Shown: positions 9,609 to 20,997, counted from the stretch's first letter. The stretch: DNA of 64,000 bases from Prostheceraeus crozeri (GCA_907163375.1 CAJQUW010000891.1:124001-188000), one strand, 5' to 3'. Numbers and translations are program-made. Notes: generated by a model from the letters alone, not told the origin.

Positions 9609-11811
9609 GCATGCCCCTATTGATGACCGTGGAGATTGTGAAAAGTGCAATACAAAAATTTCCGAATGGTTCTTCTGGAGGTCCGGACGGTTTTCGACCC
9701 CATCACCTGAAGGATCTTACTTCCAGTTGGCTTGGTGAACATTCATCCAGATTGCATGACGCCCTCTCCCGATTTTCGCAACTAGTTGTGAGTGGAAATA
9801 TTCCTCAAAATATATGTGCAATATTCTTTGGTGCATCTCTGTGTGCTTTAGCCAAGTCAGACGGTGGTGTTCGTCCTATTGCCGTTGGCTTCACTTTGCG
9901 TCGCATGATTGGTAAAATATGCAATCTCTCTGTAATTGATAGGATGGGTGATTTCCTTCGTCCTCGTCAACTTGGTTTTGGGACTCAGTTGGGGGCTGAA
10001 GCCGCTGTACACGCCGCCCGTGACTACATTTCTGGTTTGACAAGCGAAGAAGTAGTCTTGAAAATTGACTTCAAAAATGCCTTCAACTCTGTCCGACGAG
10101 ACGTAGTAATGAAATGTGTTAAGGAATCCATTCCAGAAATTTTTCACTTTGTTTATCAATGCTAATCTATGCGTCTAGTCTTCTATATATGGATGAAATA
10201 ATAGAATCAGCAGAAGGCGTGCAGCAAGGAGATCCACTCGGTCCGTTGCTATTTTGCTTGGCTATTCATGACCTTGTGAAAGATGGAGTATCAGATTTGA
10301 ATATTTGGTATCTTGATGATGGCACGATGGGTGGAAAAGTATCCGGTGTTCTATCAGATTTTGTCCGTATCCTTGAAAAAGGAAATAGTCTTGGATTGGT
10401 TGTCAATCCTCATAAATGTGAACTCATAGTCAGTGACATTGTCAAATGCAAAGATTCAATTGCTTCATTTCTTTCAATAGCTCCTGACATCAAGGTTTTG
10501 GAGGCGAAAGATGGCACTCTTTTAGGAGCACCAATTGGTGTAGATTCAATCAAACCAGCTATGCTGAAAAAATTAGAAGAATTAGATCGCCTGAATTCGC
10601 GTCTAATGGATTTAGATGCTCATGATGCCCTGTATTTGCTCAGACATTGTTTTGCGATTCCGAAGTTGCTGTATCTTTTGAGGACGACTCCCTGCTTCCA
10701 TCATCCTGACATATTGGATCGGTATGACTCTACTCTCCGTCATTCATTGGAAAATATTCTTAATTGTCGATTAAATGATTCGTCTTGGACTCAAGCGTCT
10801 TTACCGGTGGCAGTGGGGGGATTAGGTGTTCGAAGTGCTGCACAGCTATCATTACCTGCCTTCTTGGCTTCAGCGTGTAGTACTAGAACGCTCTGCTTTG
10901 CTCTTCTGCCCTATCATGATGAAGACTACTCAAGTCCTGTGTTTAATGAGGCATATGCTAAGTGGAAAGCTCTCGTGAACTTTGACTCATCAGATATTCC
11001 TGACAAACAGCGTCTTTGGGACAAACCAATTTTACAGAACATACACCAACGAATGATTGACTCCTTTAAGACTGTTGCTGGCAAAGCTCGCTTTCTTGCT
11101 GTGTCATCCAAGTATTCCAGTGTCTGGCTAAATGCTCTACCTGTAACATCACTTGGACTAAGACTGACTAATTCGCAATTACGAATTGCATGCGCGCTAC
11201 GATTGGGCATTCAAGTATGTCATCCGCATATTTGTGTGTGTGGGGAAGAAGTGGACCCCTCTGGTGTACATGGTTTGAGGTGTAAAAGAAGTGCTGGAAG
11301 ATCTGATCGTCATTATGAAGCAAATGACCTGATCCGACGAGCTCTTATTTCAGGAGGTGTCCCTGCCATACTTGAACCTCCGGGCGTTTCACGAACAGAC
11401 GGCAAGCGCCCCAACGGTTTAACAATGATTCCGTGGAAGGCTGGCAAATGTGCTGTATGGGATTTTACCTGCCGTGACACTTTGTCCCCAACTTATGTGG
11501 AATCCTCAGCTTCGGGCTCAGGAAAGGCGGCGACGGCAGCTGAACATCGTAAGCTTGCTAAATATTCGAACTTGTCGCCTACATATGAAGTCATTCCCAT
11601 ATGTATCGAAACTTTTGGGGCTTGGGGACCTTCTGCTATATCTTTCGTCCGTGAGGTTGGCAGGAGGGTTGAAGCGGCTACTGGGGATCCAAGATCCACA
11701 TCTTTTTTGATGCAGAGACTCAGCATGGCTGTTCAGAGGGGGAATGCTGCCTTTGTTCTGGCTACCTTACCATCTGCCAGGGACTTATTTGAAATTTTTG
11801 ATTTTTGTTAG
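9609..11811 (+). pseudogene. Retroelement ORF, 3' part: reverse transcriptase and restriction-like endonuclease
   Basis: The coding frame continues exactly from codon position 6376 across the hAT insertion, so the insertion broke an open frame. RT motifs: GGPDGFRPHHLKD, then LDFKNAFNSVRRD-like motif A at ~10065-10100, then motif B GVQQGDPLGPLLF, then motif C WYLDDG, then NPHKCELI. A stop at 10162 is bypassed by the next frame from 10159, which marks a small frame break. After the RT come CVCGEEVDPSGVHGLRC (Cys/His motif) and a domain with GKRPNGLT and VWDFT, matching a PD-(D/E)XK endonuclease in which the first Asp is Asn. The domain ends SMAVQRGNAAF. The 550-codon frame from 10159 is otherwise clean. 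Reverse transcription primed at a nicked target is the expected role. Confidence 0.75.
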
Positions 11812-12046
11812 ATCTTGTTCAATTAATTTTCGTAGGTGATAAGGACTTAATTTCTGAGCTAAGGTAGTTTGTGTTTGCAGATCATTTTCTTGTATTTTTG
11901 GTATGTACGCATTTCTCTTGAAATAAAATGATATAGGCACAGATGTAGGAGTCCATGGATTAATGGAAGACCAGAGATATCTGCACGAAACTATGCGTTC
12001 TACCGGGTCTACCATACTACACTGCTATGAATATCATCCCGGAAAC

Positions 12047-12125
12047 CATGGACTTCTATAATAATGCATCTGGACAGAAATCTGAACAGATATCATTGAC
12101 CCCTCTATACAAAATGAGGCTGACT
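12047..12125 (-). repeat. MITE terminal inverted repeat, right
   Basis: This is the inverted partner of 5037-5114, matching at about 85% by eye, including AGATTTCTGTCCAGATGC and TATAGAAGTCCATG when read on the minus strand. It closes the MITE into which the retroelement jumped. Between the retroelement's 3' duplication (11946) and this arm lie about 100 bp of MITE interior. Confidence 0.75.
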
Positions 12126-13522
12126 ATTTGAATCGATGTCATTCATGCAGAAGTTATGTGCATTGTATTCTTGTTATTCTTGCTCTGCGGGCGTTGTTAA
12201 TTAGTGTTTTTCAAATCATCAGCGATGTTTGTGGAGAAAGGAAAATGCTGAGCACATGCTCTGTGTTTGTGTACCGGTATAAGAATGACAGTAAATTTAA
12301 AGACTCTCCACCTACATTTCATTGCTTATCTTTGAAAAATAAGCCATAGAATCTATCGATAAAGAACAATGTGATTTACGCCGATGACCAAACCAAAATT
12401 ACTCTTCTTTGGTGGCAAAGTTAATACATTCTCACAATTTTCTTGCTCAGGAAGAAGAAGAAGAAATTTCAATCGATATGGAAGCATAGCCCTCAAATGT
12501 GAAATGAAAACTGACTTCGTTCGTCGCCTCAAATTAAACTAAAAAAATGTGTGAATACGAGTAAGACTATACTCGCACTTAATGAATTTCGGAGCGACAG
12601 AAATCTGATTGCAGTATATTCTCCTGATCTCATCCTTGCAGCGATCGAAGAATTCAACACAATAAAGATCATGAACTTTTTTTTATCTTATTTTACACAG
12701 TGATTTTAGACCCTACATGGATAATGCATATCTCATAGGATGGATCATGAAATTTCATTAAGTGATGCAAAAATAGTACATGTTTGCAGTGCTATTACAT
12801 TATCTTCTATCACACAATCGAAATGAGCACCCTGTATGGATATGCTATTTCTGAATAATATTTATAAAATAAAGAGCTCGATTCTATCCTGGTGCATGTT
12901 GCATCAATATTCTGAGCTTCTATGCGCCACTATGGCATTAAAGGCAAAGCAACAAGCAGATGTAGTGTTTTCTTTGGTGTTGGTTCTTCGAAAGTTCCCG
13001 AATGAATAAAGTCATTTCAGGAAGTAAAACCAATAACCAATCCACAAATCAACGTAGCACTTTGTGTTATTTGATGTGCTGCTTTACTTGGAAAAGGGAA
13101 GATTTGACCTAATATTGGTAAAAAAGTGTAAACCTGAAATGCCAGTTTGTTTCCAAAGGATTAATTATTTGACTTTGATTATTGATTAACTCTCTTTTAA
13201 GATCTTGCGTGTTCGTAAATAATTTCTGTAAATAGCACTCCAATGTTTTATTTAATTCAAAAAATAGTAGCCAGCAGATATGTGAATGACATTGATTGAT
13301 ACATGAATAAGTTTCCTCAGATAAGTCATTTGCCAATGTGCAAAAGGCGACTGAAAATTCTGATCAGAGTCTCACTAATGGGCAAAGTCAGACTGAAAAA
13401 GAGACTATAGAAATTATACTTCAAAATTGATGTAAATCGGCATGATCTTCCAGATATAGTTATACATTATCACGAAAATTAATCAACCGATACATGCCTA
13501 AATGCATCAATATGAAATACAA
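12126..13522. other. Intergenic, nothing recognised
   Basis: AT-rich sequence with short unconvincing open frames only. An ATCGATTCAAAT word at about 12126-12137 (minus strand) also occurs at 4999-5010 inside mariner copy A, which may be chance or a trace of another repeat. Confidence 0.5.
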
Positions 13523-13590
13523 TATCAGCCTCATCTCGTATACGTGCTAGTTTAGATATCTGTCCAGATGCTATATTACAGAAGTCCATG
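13523..13590 (+). repeat. Solo copy of the MITE terminal repeat
   Basis: It matches 5037-5114 in the same orientation (CAGCCTCATCTCGTA, then TCTGTCCAGATGCTATATTA, then GAAGTCCATG) with an internal deletion of about 9 bases. No inverted partner is visible nearby, so it is either a truncated MITE or a separate solo end. Confidence 0.7.
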
Positions 13591-14754
13591 CGGAAACGCG
13601 CGATTACCATAGTCTTCTAACATACAGCAGAAAACTCCCTAATAAGATTTCTCATACATTTATAACATAGATTCCATTTTGATAGCACAGTATGTTAAAA
13701 TTTTGCTCTAAATTTGAAATTAAGTGCTGTGGTTGGATTAGCTCTGTGTCTGACTTGACAGTCAGCAATGTAAGAAACCAAGAGGATTACCAAACCATCA
13801 AATGTATAGAGCGTGGAAGGCTGAAAAATTCGGAATGCCTCTGGTTAGTAACAATCCTGAGAAATACAATGCTTTTATAGGTATGTTATTTATTGTATTG
13901 TGCAGCATCTATCGGTAAATTAAATATACGTGGCATTTAACTTAGATTTAGATCACACAAATAACTGGGAAGAAAAGAACAAATCTTGATCAATTCTTGA
14001 ACAATCTTGATCAGTTCTTTGATTTATTTGTACCAGGCCAACGTAAAAATAATAGTATTAAAATGCTTGTGATACTAATAGAGAGCGAAAACATTTTGTC
14101 TAAGTTTCGCCAAATGAAGTCATATTTTAAAAGTCGGTCAATTTTGGATTGCATTACAATGTGAAATAGATCACGATGTGCAGCATATCAGTGGATATCA
14201 AGGGTTGATTTTCAACATTTAATATTTCCTGGGTGGTAGTTACCTCAGTTGCATGTTCATATTACTTGTAGTCGATCACTGGAGATTAATCCGTACCGTT
14301 CAAACTTGTATTGTAATGTAATTCGGACTGTAATAAGTATTGTAATGCTATTGCAATTGTATGGACTACGTGATTACCGTCTATTTATCTGTCAGTGACT
14401 GTTCGTCTTCCTCCACTTGCAGTCCTTGGTGGAAAGAGTTTACTTATTTTGCTGTCAACAGCTTGATGTTGCTCCAATGTACCAAGTTGTGAGCCAGACG
14501 AACAATTGATGTAGAAACTATTGATAAATAAAGCCACGAAATTAATGTTAAGCAAATCGAGAGCTAATGCTTTTCACCATGTATTTCTTCCACTCAACCA
14601 TAAAAAACATTGAGCTAAATGCACTTACATACAATTTTACTAAATCCGTGAGAGGAGCGACATTGCGAATCAGTTTTTTAAAATTAGTGCAAATAGCTAT
14701 GGGAGCTTGTTTGACTAGCAACTAATGTAGGTAAATGTGGTAGGTGCTATACGT
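13591..14754. other. Intergenic, nothing recognised
   Basis: No coding region, RNA gene or repeat could be supported in this AT-rich stretch. Confidence 0.5.
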
Positions 14755-14968
14755 TCTAATGATATAAGGAGAGCCAAAACTGCAATAGATGTTATTTGTT
14801 ATTATTTATATTTTTTCCCTATAGTCACCCAATATTTCGGCTGTCGCAGCCAGCTTGAGGGGAGGACAGTTGGCTGTGACAGCCGAAATATTGGGTGATT
14901 GTAGGAAAAAAGTATAAATAACAGTAAATAACATCTATTGCAGCTTTGGCTCTCTTTCTATCATTATA
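14755..14968. repeat. Foldback element with ~100-bp arms
   Basis: The arms at about 14755-14855 and 14868-14968 are near-perfect inverted copies around a 12-bp centre. Shared words include GAGAGCCAAA, CAATAGATGTTAT and CACCCAATATTTCGGCTGTC. Next to the centre, each arm carries a short hairpin GGCTG-NGA-CAGCC followed by GAAATATT (14872-14891 on +, 14852-14833 on -). The transcript would fold into a long hairpin. No TIR family could be assigned. Confidence 0.85.
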
Positions 14969-15169
14969 ATCATTTATGCTGCTAAAACGGAGCTTCATTC
15001 TGCTATACGTTCTGTTACGTGAAAACTATATTTTTCGATGAGATGGAATCTGACCTACCGTTTTATCCTGCGTGAAGCTCAAGTGCAATGAAGTATTAAT
15101 TTAGGTAAATATATTTATTACTACGTGATATTTTACAGTCCTAGACTTTTTCATTTGTATTTCATTCCT

Positions 15170-15593
15170 TTCGTGAAATTCAGGTGATCAGATTGTGATC
15201 AGTCATAAACAGTGCCAATTGCAGCAAGGATTTAGAAGTAGACTATACAGTACATCGATCATTGTGGGAAAGAGTATTAATACTCAATGATATCAATACA
15301 ATGCAGTGTTAAGTTTGGCAAAAATAGTGTTAGAAGTTATGGGACTAGCTTTTGGAACAAAGTGCCTGAGACATTACGACAAGTAAAGTGCGAAAGTCTG
15401 TCCATCATTGACTTTTTAAGATCATATTTACAGAAGCAGTCCGGTATTCAGACCTCAATTTACACCGCTTAACTTGCATGACTTTCAATGATTTTCTCCT
15501 TTTTTTTCTTCATGTTATCGTTTTTTGTGTGTTTTGTGTGTCACATGCATCCCAGATGTAGTGAAAAATATATAAATCTTGAATCTTGAAAAT
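15170..15593 (+). pseudogene. 3' end of a 5'-truncated LINE
   Basis: The open frame 15287-15472 reads VKFGKNSVRSYGTSFWNKVPETLRQVK, then FLRSYLQKQ (listed in pieces), the pattern seen at the very C-terminus of many LINE reverse transcriptases. It is followed by a T-rich 3' UTR and the short tandem tail CTTGAATCTTGAA at about 15579-15591, as left by CR1/L2/RTE-like LINEs. Only the last ~60 codons remain. Confidence 0.6.
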
Positions 15594-15715
15594 CTACAAA
15601 CCAACAGGTTTGCATCTACCTTTTTATTGCAACACCGTCGAACAGGTGCGCGAGATGTTTAAATCTGACTGCTGATAAAGAGCAGTGACTGTAGCCTAGC
15701 GAAATGTGATTGACA

Positions 15716-17141
15716 CCGGGTGTTTCAAAAGTTTTAGTACAAGAATTTTACTAATATTATATGAGTTTAATCGGTGTTGAATCAAGTCAAAAAGGTAGCC
15801 TAAACTATTCAGTCAATCTACATGACTGTGGAGGATGAGATGCTCGATAGCTATTCAGATAGTTTGAAATTCTTGAATTGTTGAATAAGATGTCTATGAT
15901 CGATTCAATATTAGAACACAGCAGCCGAATCAACGATGATTTTGAATTTTTGAATTTTGTGAATGAAAGTTGACGATGAAATTATCATCGTGAAATCATT
16001 CACAATGTATTCGCTTGAAGAGCAAGTCATGTGCTGTGCCTGGGCTCTCGCCTACGAAAATTCAGGCGAAAGTCAGCGAAAGTTTGAAGAGAAGTACGGA
16101 CGAAATCCTCCATCAAGATCACAGATTAATTATTGGAAATTGAAACTGTTGGAAACCGGTTCGTTATCGAAAGACAGACCAAGAACAGGGCGTCCTGTAA
16201 CGGCATCCGGTGATGATTCACTTGAACTCGTTCAAGACGAAATAAATGAAAATCCACAATCATCGATGCGCCAAATTGCTCGTGACAATGACATGTTCGT
16301 TACCTAAATAAATCTGGAATGAAGCCCTATAAGACCAGTTGTTGCCAATTGCGCTTTGATGGGGATGAGGACAGGCGCCTGCAATTCTGCGAAATAATGA
16401 TTGACCGATTTCGCGGAGATCCTTCATGGTCAAGAAAAATTGTCTTCTCTGATGAGTGCAATTTCTATCTGTCGGGAAGCATCAACAAACACAATACTCA
16501 TTATTGGGCAGCTGAAAATCCTCATTGGAAATTGCAGAGTAAGACTCATGCTACTCAGTACGTTACTGTGTGGGCAGCAATAGGATGGAATGGGCTAGTT
16601 GGTTTGGATATTTCGGAACAAACAATGACTGGGGACAGATACTGTGTGATTTTGACTGAACATGCTGTCCCTTACTTCTCCCGAAACATAAGTTCACATT
16701 ATCAGCAAGATGGCGCTTCTTCACATTACGCAGTGAAAGTGAGAGAAATTCTTGACACCAAGTTGAATGGTCGATAGATTGGACGTCGAGGCCCGATCGA
16801 GTGGCCTGCCAGGAGTCCCGACATAACTCCCTGTGACTTTTGGTGTTGGCCATATCTCAAATCTTTAGTGTTTGCCAGCAATAGACGCTACGAAAATCTT
16901 CAGTCCCAAAGATCAGCAATTGAAGACAAAATTCACGGAATTCCTTTGCGAATGTATCGAGACACCATGAGAGATTTTGAGAAGAGAGTGCATCTGTGTC
17001 GTGAATCACGAGGAAATGTTTTCGAGTAATGTGCTAGTATGTTTGAATTTCTCTATAATGTTATTATAAAGTTGATTCAACACCGATTAAACTCATAAAA
17101 TATTAGTAAAGTTCTTGTACTAAAACTTTTGAAACACTCTG
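15716..17141 (+). mobile_element. Mariner-like transposon with DD41D transposase, copy B (defective)
   Basis: Inverted repeats of about 65 bp lie at 15716-15782 and 17075-17141. Inward they read GTGTTTCAAAAGTTTTAGTA, CAAGAATTTTACTAATAT, GAGTTTAATCGGTGTTGAAT with few mismatches, and a TA follows the right end. The transposase relic occupies 15963-17029. The sequence differs from copy A, but the catalytic spacing is the same. Confidence 0.85.
15963..17029 (+). pseudogene. DD41D mariner-like transposase, frameshifted and with a nonsense codon
   Basis: The first frame (15963-16307) has MYSLEEQVMCCAWALAYENS and GSLSKDRPRTGRPVT, the N-terminal DNA-binding region and linker. A deletion of part of the second helix-turn-helix lies at 16300-16320, and the frame then changes. 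The second frame carries IVFSDECNFYLSG with the first Asp and YQQDGASSHYA with the second. A TAG at about 16775 sits where Trp is normal before IGRRGPIEWPARSPD, and the third Asp follows in ITPCDFW. There are 41 positions between the second and third Asp. The frame ends GNVFE at 17029. Several lesions make it non-functional. Confidence 0.85.
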
Positions 17142-17529
17142 TATTGAAATAATGATGACCGACCTCAGTTGTCCTGGAGGAACTTGGCTGCTTCACCCGG
17201 TTTGCATCAACAAGTTTGTCAAATCGATTGAATAATGCCATGAATTGCTGTGTTCATGACAATGTGAATTGTGTTATTTTGTTCATGATTGAAACGCTCT
17301 TTTAAAATCCAGTTCTAGGAACATCGAAATGATATTAATAATATGACAATGAGAATACGCTTTATGAACACACTTACAAGTAGCATGCCGGTGTCAATCA
17401 ATCTGACATAAAACTTTTCGATGTTTGCATTATTAATAAATATTTAACGCTGAACATAGCGTGCACCAAGCGCCTCAATAATATTTCACAATCATAATCT
17501 TAATTGACTCACAGCTCAAAAATCGGCTA
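17142..17529. other. Intergenic, nothing recognised
   Basis: No gene or repeat could be supported between the mariner copy and the RTE-type LINE. Confidence 0.5.
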
Positions 17530-20260
17530 GAGCAGTACACAAATAAAATGGAGACATCGAAATGCAACATCATCTCAGCTTACGCCCCACAGGCAGAAAG
17601 AAGTGAAGAAGAGAAAGAGGAGTTCTATGAAGAGTTCGAGAGACTGGTGCTTGCATGCAAACAAGAAGAAACACTGCTTATCGGAGGAGACATGAATGGA
17701 CATGGTGGTAAGAGAAATGACGGATTCCAGGGAACCCATGCAGGTTTCCCTGAGCATGGACTGGAGACAGAAATAAGGAAGGAGGTGGAGGGCTACTGGA
17801 AAGTTGCGAGAGCCTGGAATTGGTGCTGGTCAATACCTTCTACACAAAAGCGAGAGGGCATCTGATCACCTACCGAAGCGGTGCTCTAAGTGCTCAAATT
17901 GACCACATCATCCTAAGGAGAAGAGATCTAGAGAGAACGAAGGAATGCAAGGTTATACCTGGGGAAGCAGTAGTATCACAACACAGACTATTTGCCTGAA
18001 AATGAGGATGAAAGCCATAAGGAGGAGAACAGGGGTCAGACGGAGAGAGAGAGTGGATTTTGGAAACTGAAAGAGGAAATCAACAGAAACAAACACCTTC
18101 AAAGATAAAGTTTTGAGAAAGATCACGAGAGATGCTGAAACTTCAGAAAAGAAGGGGTTGAATATCAAAGAGGTCATGCAACAGACTGCTGAGGAAGTGT
18201 GCGGGAAAACAAAGGAAGGAAGACGGGAGATCGAAGAGATCTGGTTGTGGAATATGGACGTTCAAGAGAAAATTAGAGAAAAGAGGAAAGCTTTCAAAGA
18301 ATGGCAGAAGACTGGCAACAATAATGCTAAAGACAACTATGTATCAGCTAAGGCGCAAGCAAAGCGAGCAGTAGCGAAAGCCAAACACGAAGCATGGAAT
18401 GAATGGTTCGAGAAATTGGAAACTATTGAGGGGGAGAGAACTATCTACAGGATAGCAAAACAGAGAGCATCAAACAGAAAGGATATGGGTGAAATGACAG
18501 TAATAAGAGGTCAAGAAGGTGACATCATTTTGGAGAAAGAAAAGATCAAGCAGAGATGGAGAGACTACTTCAGAGTACTGCTGAATGTGGAAAATGAAAT
18601 GGTCTTGGAAGAAGTTGCGCCCACTGAAGGCCCAGTGCTGAACATCAGTGCTGATGAAGTCAAGATAGCCATGGATAAAATGAAGGCTGGCAAAGCACCA
18701 GGATGTTCAGGAGTCCCCATTGAATTCTTGAAGATGCTGGGAGAGGATGGCACGACACTTGTGTTCGAAATGCTCGAGATGGTTTGGAGAGAAGATAAAG
18801 TACCAACGGATTGGGCCAAGAGCGAAATTGTGCCGGTGTACAAACAGAAAGGAGATCCAAGGGAAAATATATTTCTGCGGATACTATAATATATTAAAAT
18901 ACAAATAATATTATATTATCCGCAGAAATATATTTTCCCTTGAATTACCCACTACCGGATACGAGGAGCATACCCTACCAACCATCAAGAAAGGAGATCC
19001 CCTTGAATGCACACACTATAGAAGAATCAAACTCTTAGAGCATCTTATGAAGGTGATGGAAAGGGTTCTGGACCAAAGACTGAGAGAAATTGTCGAAATA
19101 AATGATATGCAATTTGGCTTCAGCAAAGGCAAGGGTACCACCGATGCAGTCTTCGTTGTAAAGCAGCTGCAGGTGAAGCACCTTGAAAAGCAGAAAGACC
19201 TATTCCTAGCTTTCGTTGACTTAGAGAAAGCATATGACTGCGTACACAGAGAACTTGTATACTGGTGCCTTAGGCGAAGAAGGATTCCAGAAAGGCTTAT
19301 CAGGCTCGTCAAGGCGACGTATGAAAAGACCGAGACTGTAGTGAGGACACTGCATAGACCTATCGAACCGTTTGAAATCAAAATTGGACTTCATCAGGGA
19401 TCAGCACTCAGCCCCTTTTCATACTGGTGCTGGATACCATCAGCAAGAAATTCAGAGGAGGACTACCGTGGGAGCTGCTCTTTGCAGATGACCTGGCAGT
19501 GATAGCTGAAGGAAAAGAAGACTTGCAAGAAGAATGATTGAAGTGGCAAAATGAAATGGAAAAACAGGGGCTGAAAGTAAACACACAGAAAACGGAAATT
19601 ATGGTATGCAGCAGAAACCAAAGGAAAGCCAGAATTGTCGACAGGGATGGACAAGAGCTAAAGCAAGTCGAAGCTTTCAAATACCTGGGAGTGACCTTGA
19701 GTGAAACAGGAGGATCAGAGTTGGCGGTGAGGGCAAGAGTTAAAGCTGCGTGGAATAAATGGAGAGAAGTGAGCGGCGTTATAGAGGATGCCAAGGAAGC
19801 TGAAAGACAAGATCTACAAGACAGTCGTGAGACCGTTGCTTATGTATGGAGCGGAGGTGTGGGAGTTGAGGAAGAAGGAAACGATGATGCTGGAGACAAC
19901 AGAAATGAATGAAAATGCTGAGACGGATTAGAGGTGTTACGTTAAGAAGCAGACTGACGAGCGAACAGAGGGATGCTTGGAGTGACCAGCATCTGCGAAA
20001 AGACAAGAGCAACATGCTTGAGATGGTATAGACACTTCGTGAGGATGGAAGTCAACAATCCTGTTAAAGTGGTGAATGGAGTGGAGGTGAACGGTACCCG
20101 AAGGAGAGGACGTCCCTGCAGGCGTTGGCGCGATGATATCCAGGAAGATATGACCAAAATTGGACTCGAGGAGAGAGAGATGCCTACGGCAGAAGACGTT
20201 GGAGAAGCGTGACACAAGCCCCCGACCCGGCTAACTAGCTGGCACAGGAGGAGGAAGAAG
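17530..20260 (+). pseudogene. RTE-type LINE, 5'-truncated and decayed
   Basis: The first frame (17548) starts inside an apurinic-type endonuclease: IISAYAPQAERSEEE and LLIGGDMNGHGG. RT-linker text follows at 18113-18889 (WLWNMDVQEKIREKRKAFKE, IYRIAKQRASNRKDMG). RT proper has APGCSGVPIEFLKML, then DMQFGFSKGKGTTDAV and FVDLEKAYDCVHREL (motif A), LHQGSALSP (motif B), FADDLAVIAE (motif C, 19478-19507, in another frame) and KTEIMVCSRNQRK. Frame breaks occur near 17870, 17990, 18870, 19420 and 19535. The 3' end is purine-rich (GGAGGAGGAAGAAGAAGATG, 20247-20266), a simple tail. The best fit is the RTE/BovB group. The nuclease plus RT would have driven target-primed retrotransposition. Confidence 0.8.
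18859..18987. repeat. 129-bp insertion with hairpin and 13-bp target duplication
   Basis: AGAAAGGAGATCC occurs at 18846-18858 and again at 18988-19000, where the LINE needs it only once. The insert holds a hairpin with arms at about 18861-18893 and 18908-18939 (GGGAAAATATATTTCTGCGG and complement), then ~48 bp ending ACCAACCATCA. The 13-bp duplication is long for a cut-and-paste MITE and would fit a small retroposed RNA. That origin is inference. Confidence 0.75.
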
Positions 20261-20266
20261 AAGATG

Positions 20267-20997
20267 ATCGAAATCCGGTAAAAGCATCGATGACATTACC
20301 AAACATGATACAGATAATGGCTATTTACAAAATGTGATAAATGATTTCTTGAAACGCGTGCTTTTGGTAGAAGTAGTAAAAGGAAGAACTTTTGATATGT
20401 CATTCTTGTATCACTGATCGAGACAGTTCATGCAGTGTGTGCGAATCGGATTTAACTATTATCAGAAAATTTTTCACAACTTTTCGATCAACTTTTCTAT
20501 TTATTGCAGCTGGTTTGCTTTCATGAGATATAACGATAATACACAACGCTCTTCTTTCCGCGCTCTACCATTCTCTTCAACAAAATATCAGGCGGAGCGC
20601 TTTTAATTTGTAACGAAATGTGACATTTCGAAAAAAAAAAATTTTTTAGCAATTGTTTTTCTTGCTGAAAATGATGTTTCTAGCCTGTAATAAACGTTGT
20701 TGAATAAATAATTCTTTCGTTACATTTTCTCATATTATTCATTGGTATTATCACTTAAGAGGATAAAGGTTCAAAATGTGCATTCAAGTAGTGGTGTTCC
20801 CGACTTACCCTTTGCAAATAAATTTCCAATTGAAATGTGTAATGTAGGTTGAAGTCTCGATTTCGGATTTCCTCTTTATAGCTAGAATTAAATTATTTCT
20901 GCAGCTACAACCATCCTTGTAAATTTTGGCATTTGTCTTTTACATTCATGATGCATTTCCACAACACCATTTGTCATCCATATTTGTTTCGTTGTAG
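20267..20997. other. Region upstream of the kinase, nothing recognised
   Basis: No coding sequence is visible. A pyrimidine-rich tract ending TTTCGTTGTAG at 20987-20997 could be a splice acceptor for the first coding exon, implying a 5' untranslated exon further left. GAAATGTGACATTTC at 20617-20631 is a short palindrome of unknown meaning. No promoter element can be named with confidence. Confidence 0.35.

Larger units (their letters stand above)
5130..11933 (+). mobile_element. Non-LTR-type retroelement: PHD, SAP-like, RT and restriction-like endonuclease
   Basis: The element is bounded by a 13-bp direct repeat, TAGGCACAGATGT, at 5117-5129 and 11934-11946, read here as a target-site duplication. 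Without the nested hAT it is 3580 bp. It has a 20-bp leader, one long coding region (5150 to 11811) and a ~120-bp 3' tail ending AAATAAAATGATA with no long poly(A). There are no LTRs. Domain order is PHD finger, SAP-like segment, RT with YLDD, CCHC-like motif, then a PD-(D/E)XK-like domain. RT followed by a Cys/His motif and a restriction-like endonuclease is the R2-type layout, but a PHD plus SAP N-terminus is not one I know from R2, NeSL, CRE or HERO. It sits inside a MITE. Confidence 0.7.

Noticed and set aside
5037-12125. The inverted repeats as the terminal repeats of an RT-carrying DNA transposon
   Set aside because: The 13-bp direct repeats just inside these arms mark the retroelement's own ends, so insertion into a MITE explains the arrangement more simply.
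12128-12349. Small secreted-protein-like frame
   Set aside because: It begins inside the MITE arm and has no supporting homology or splice context.
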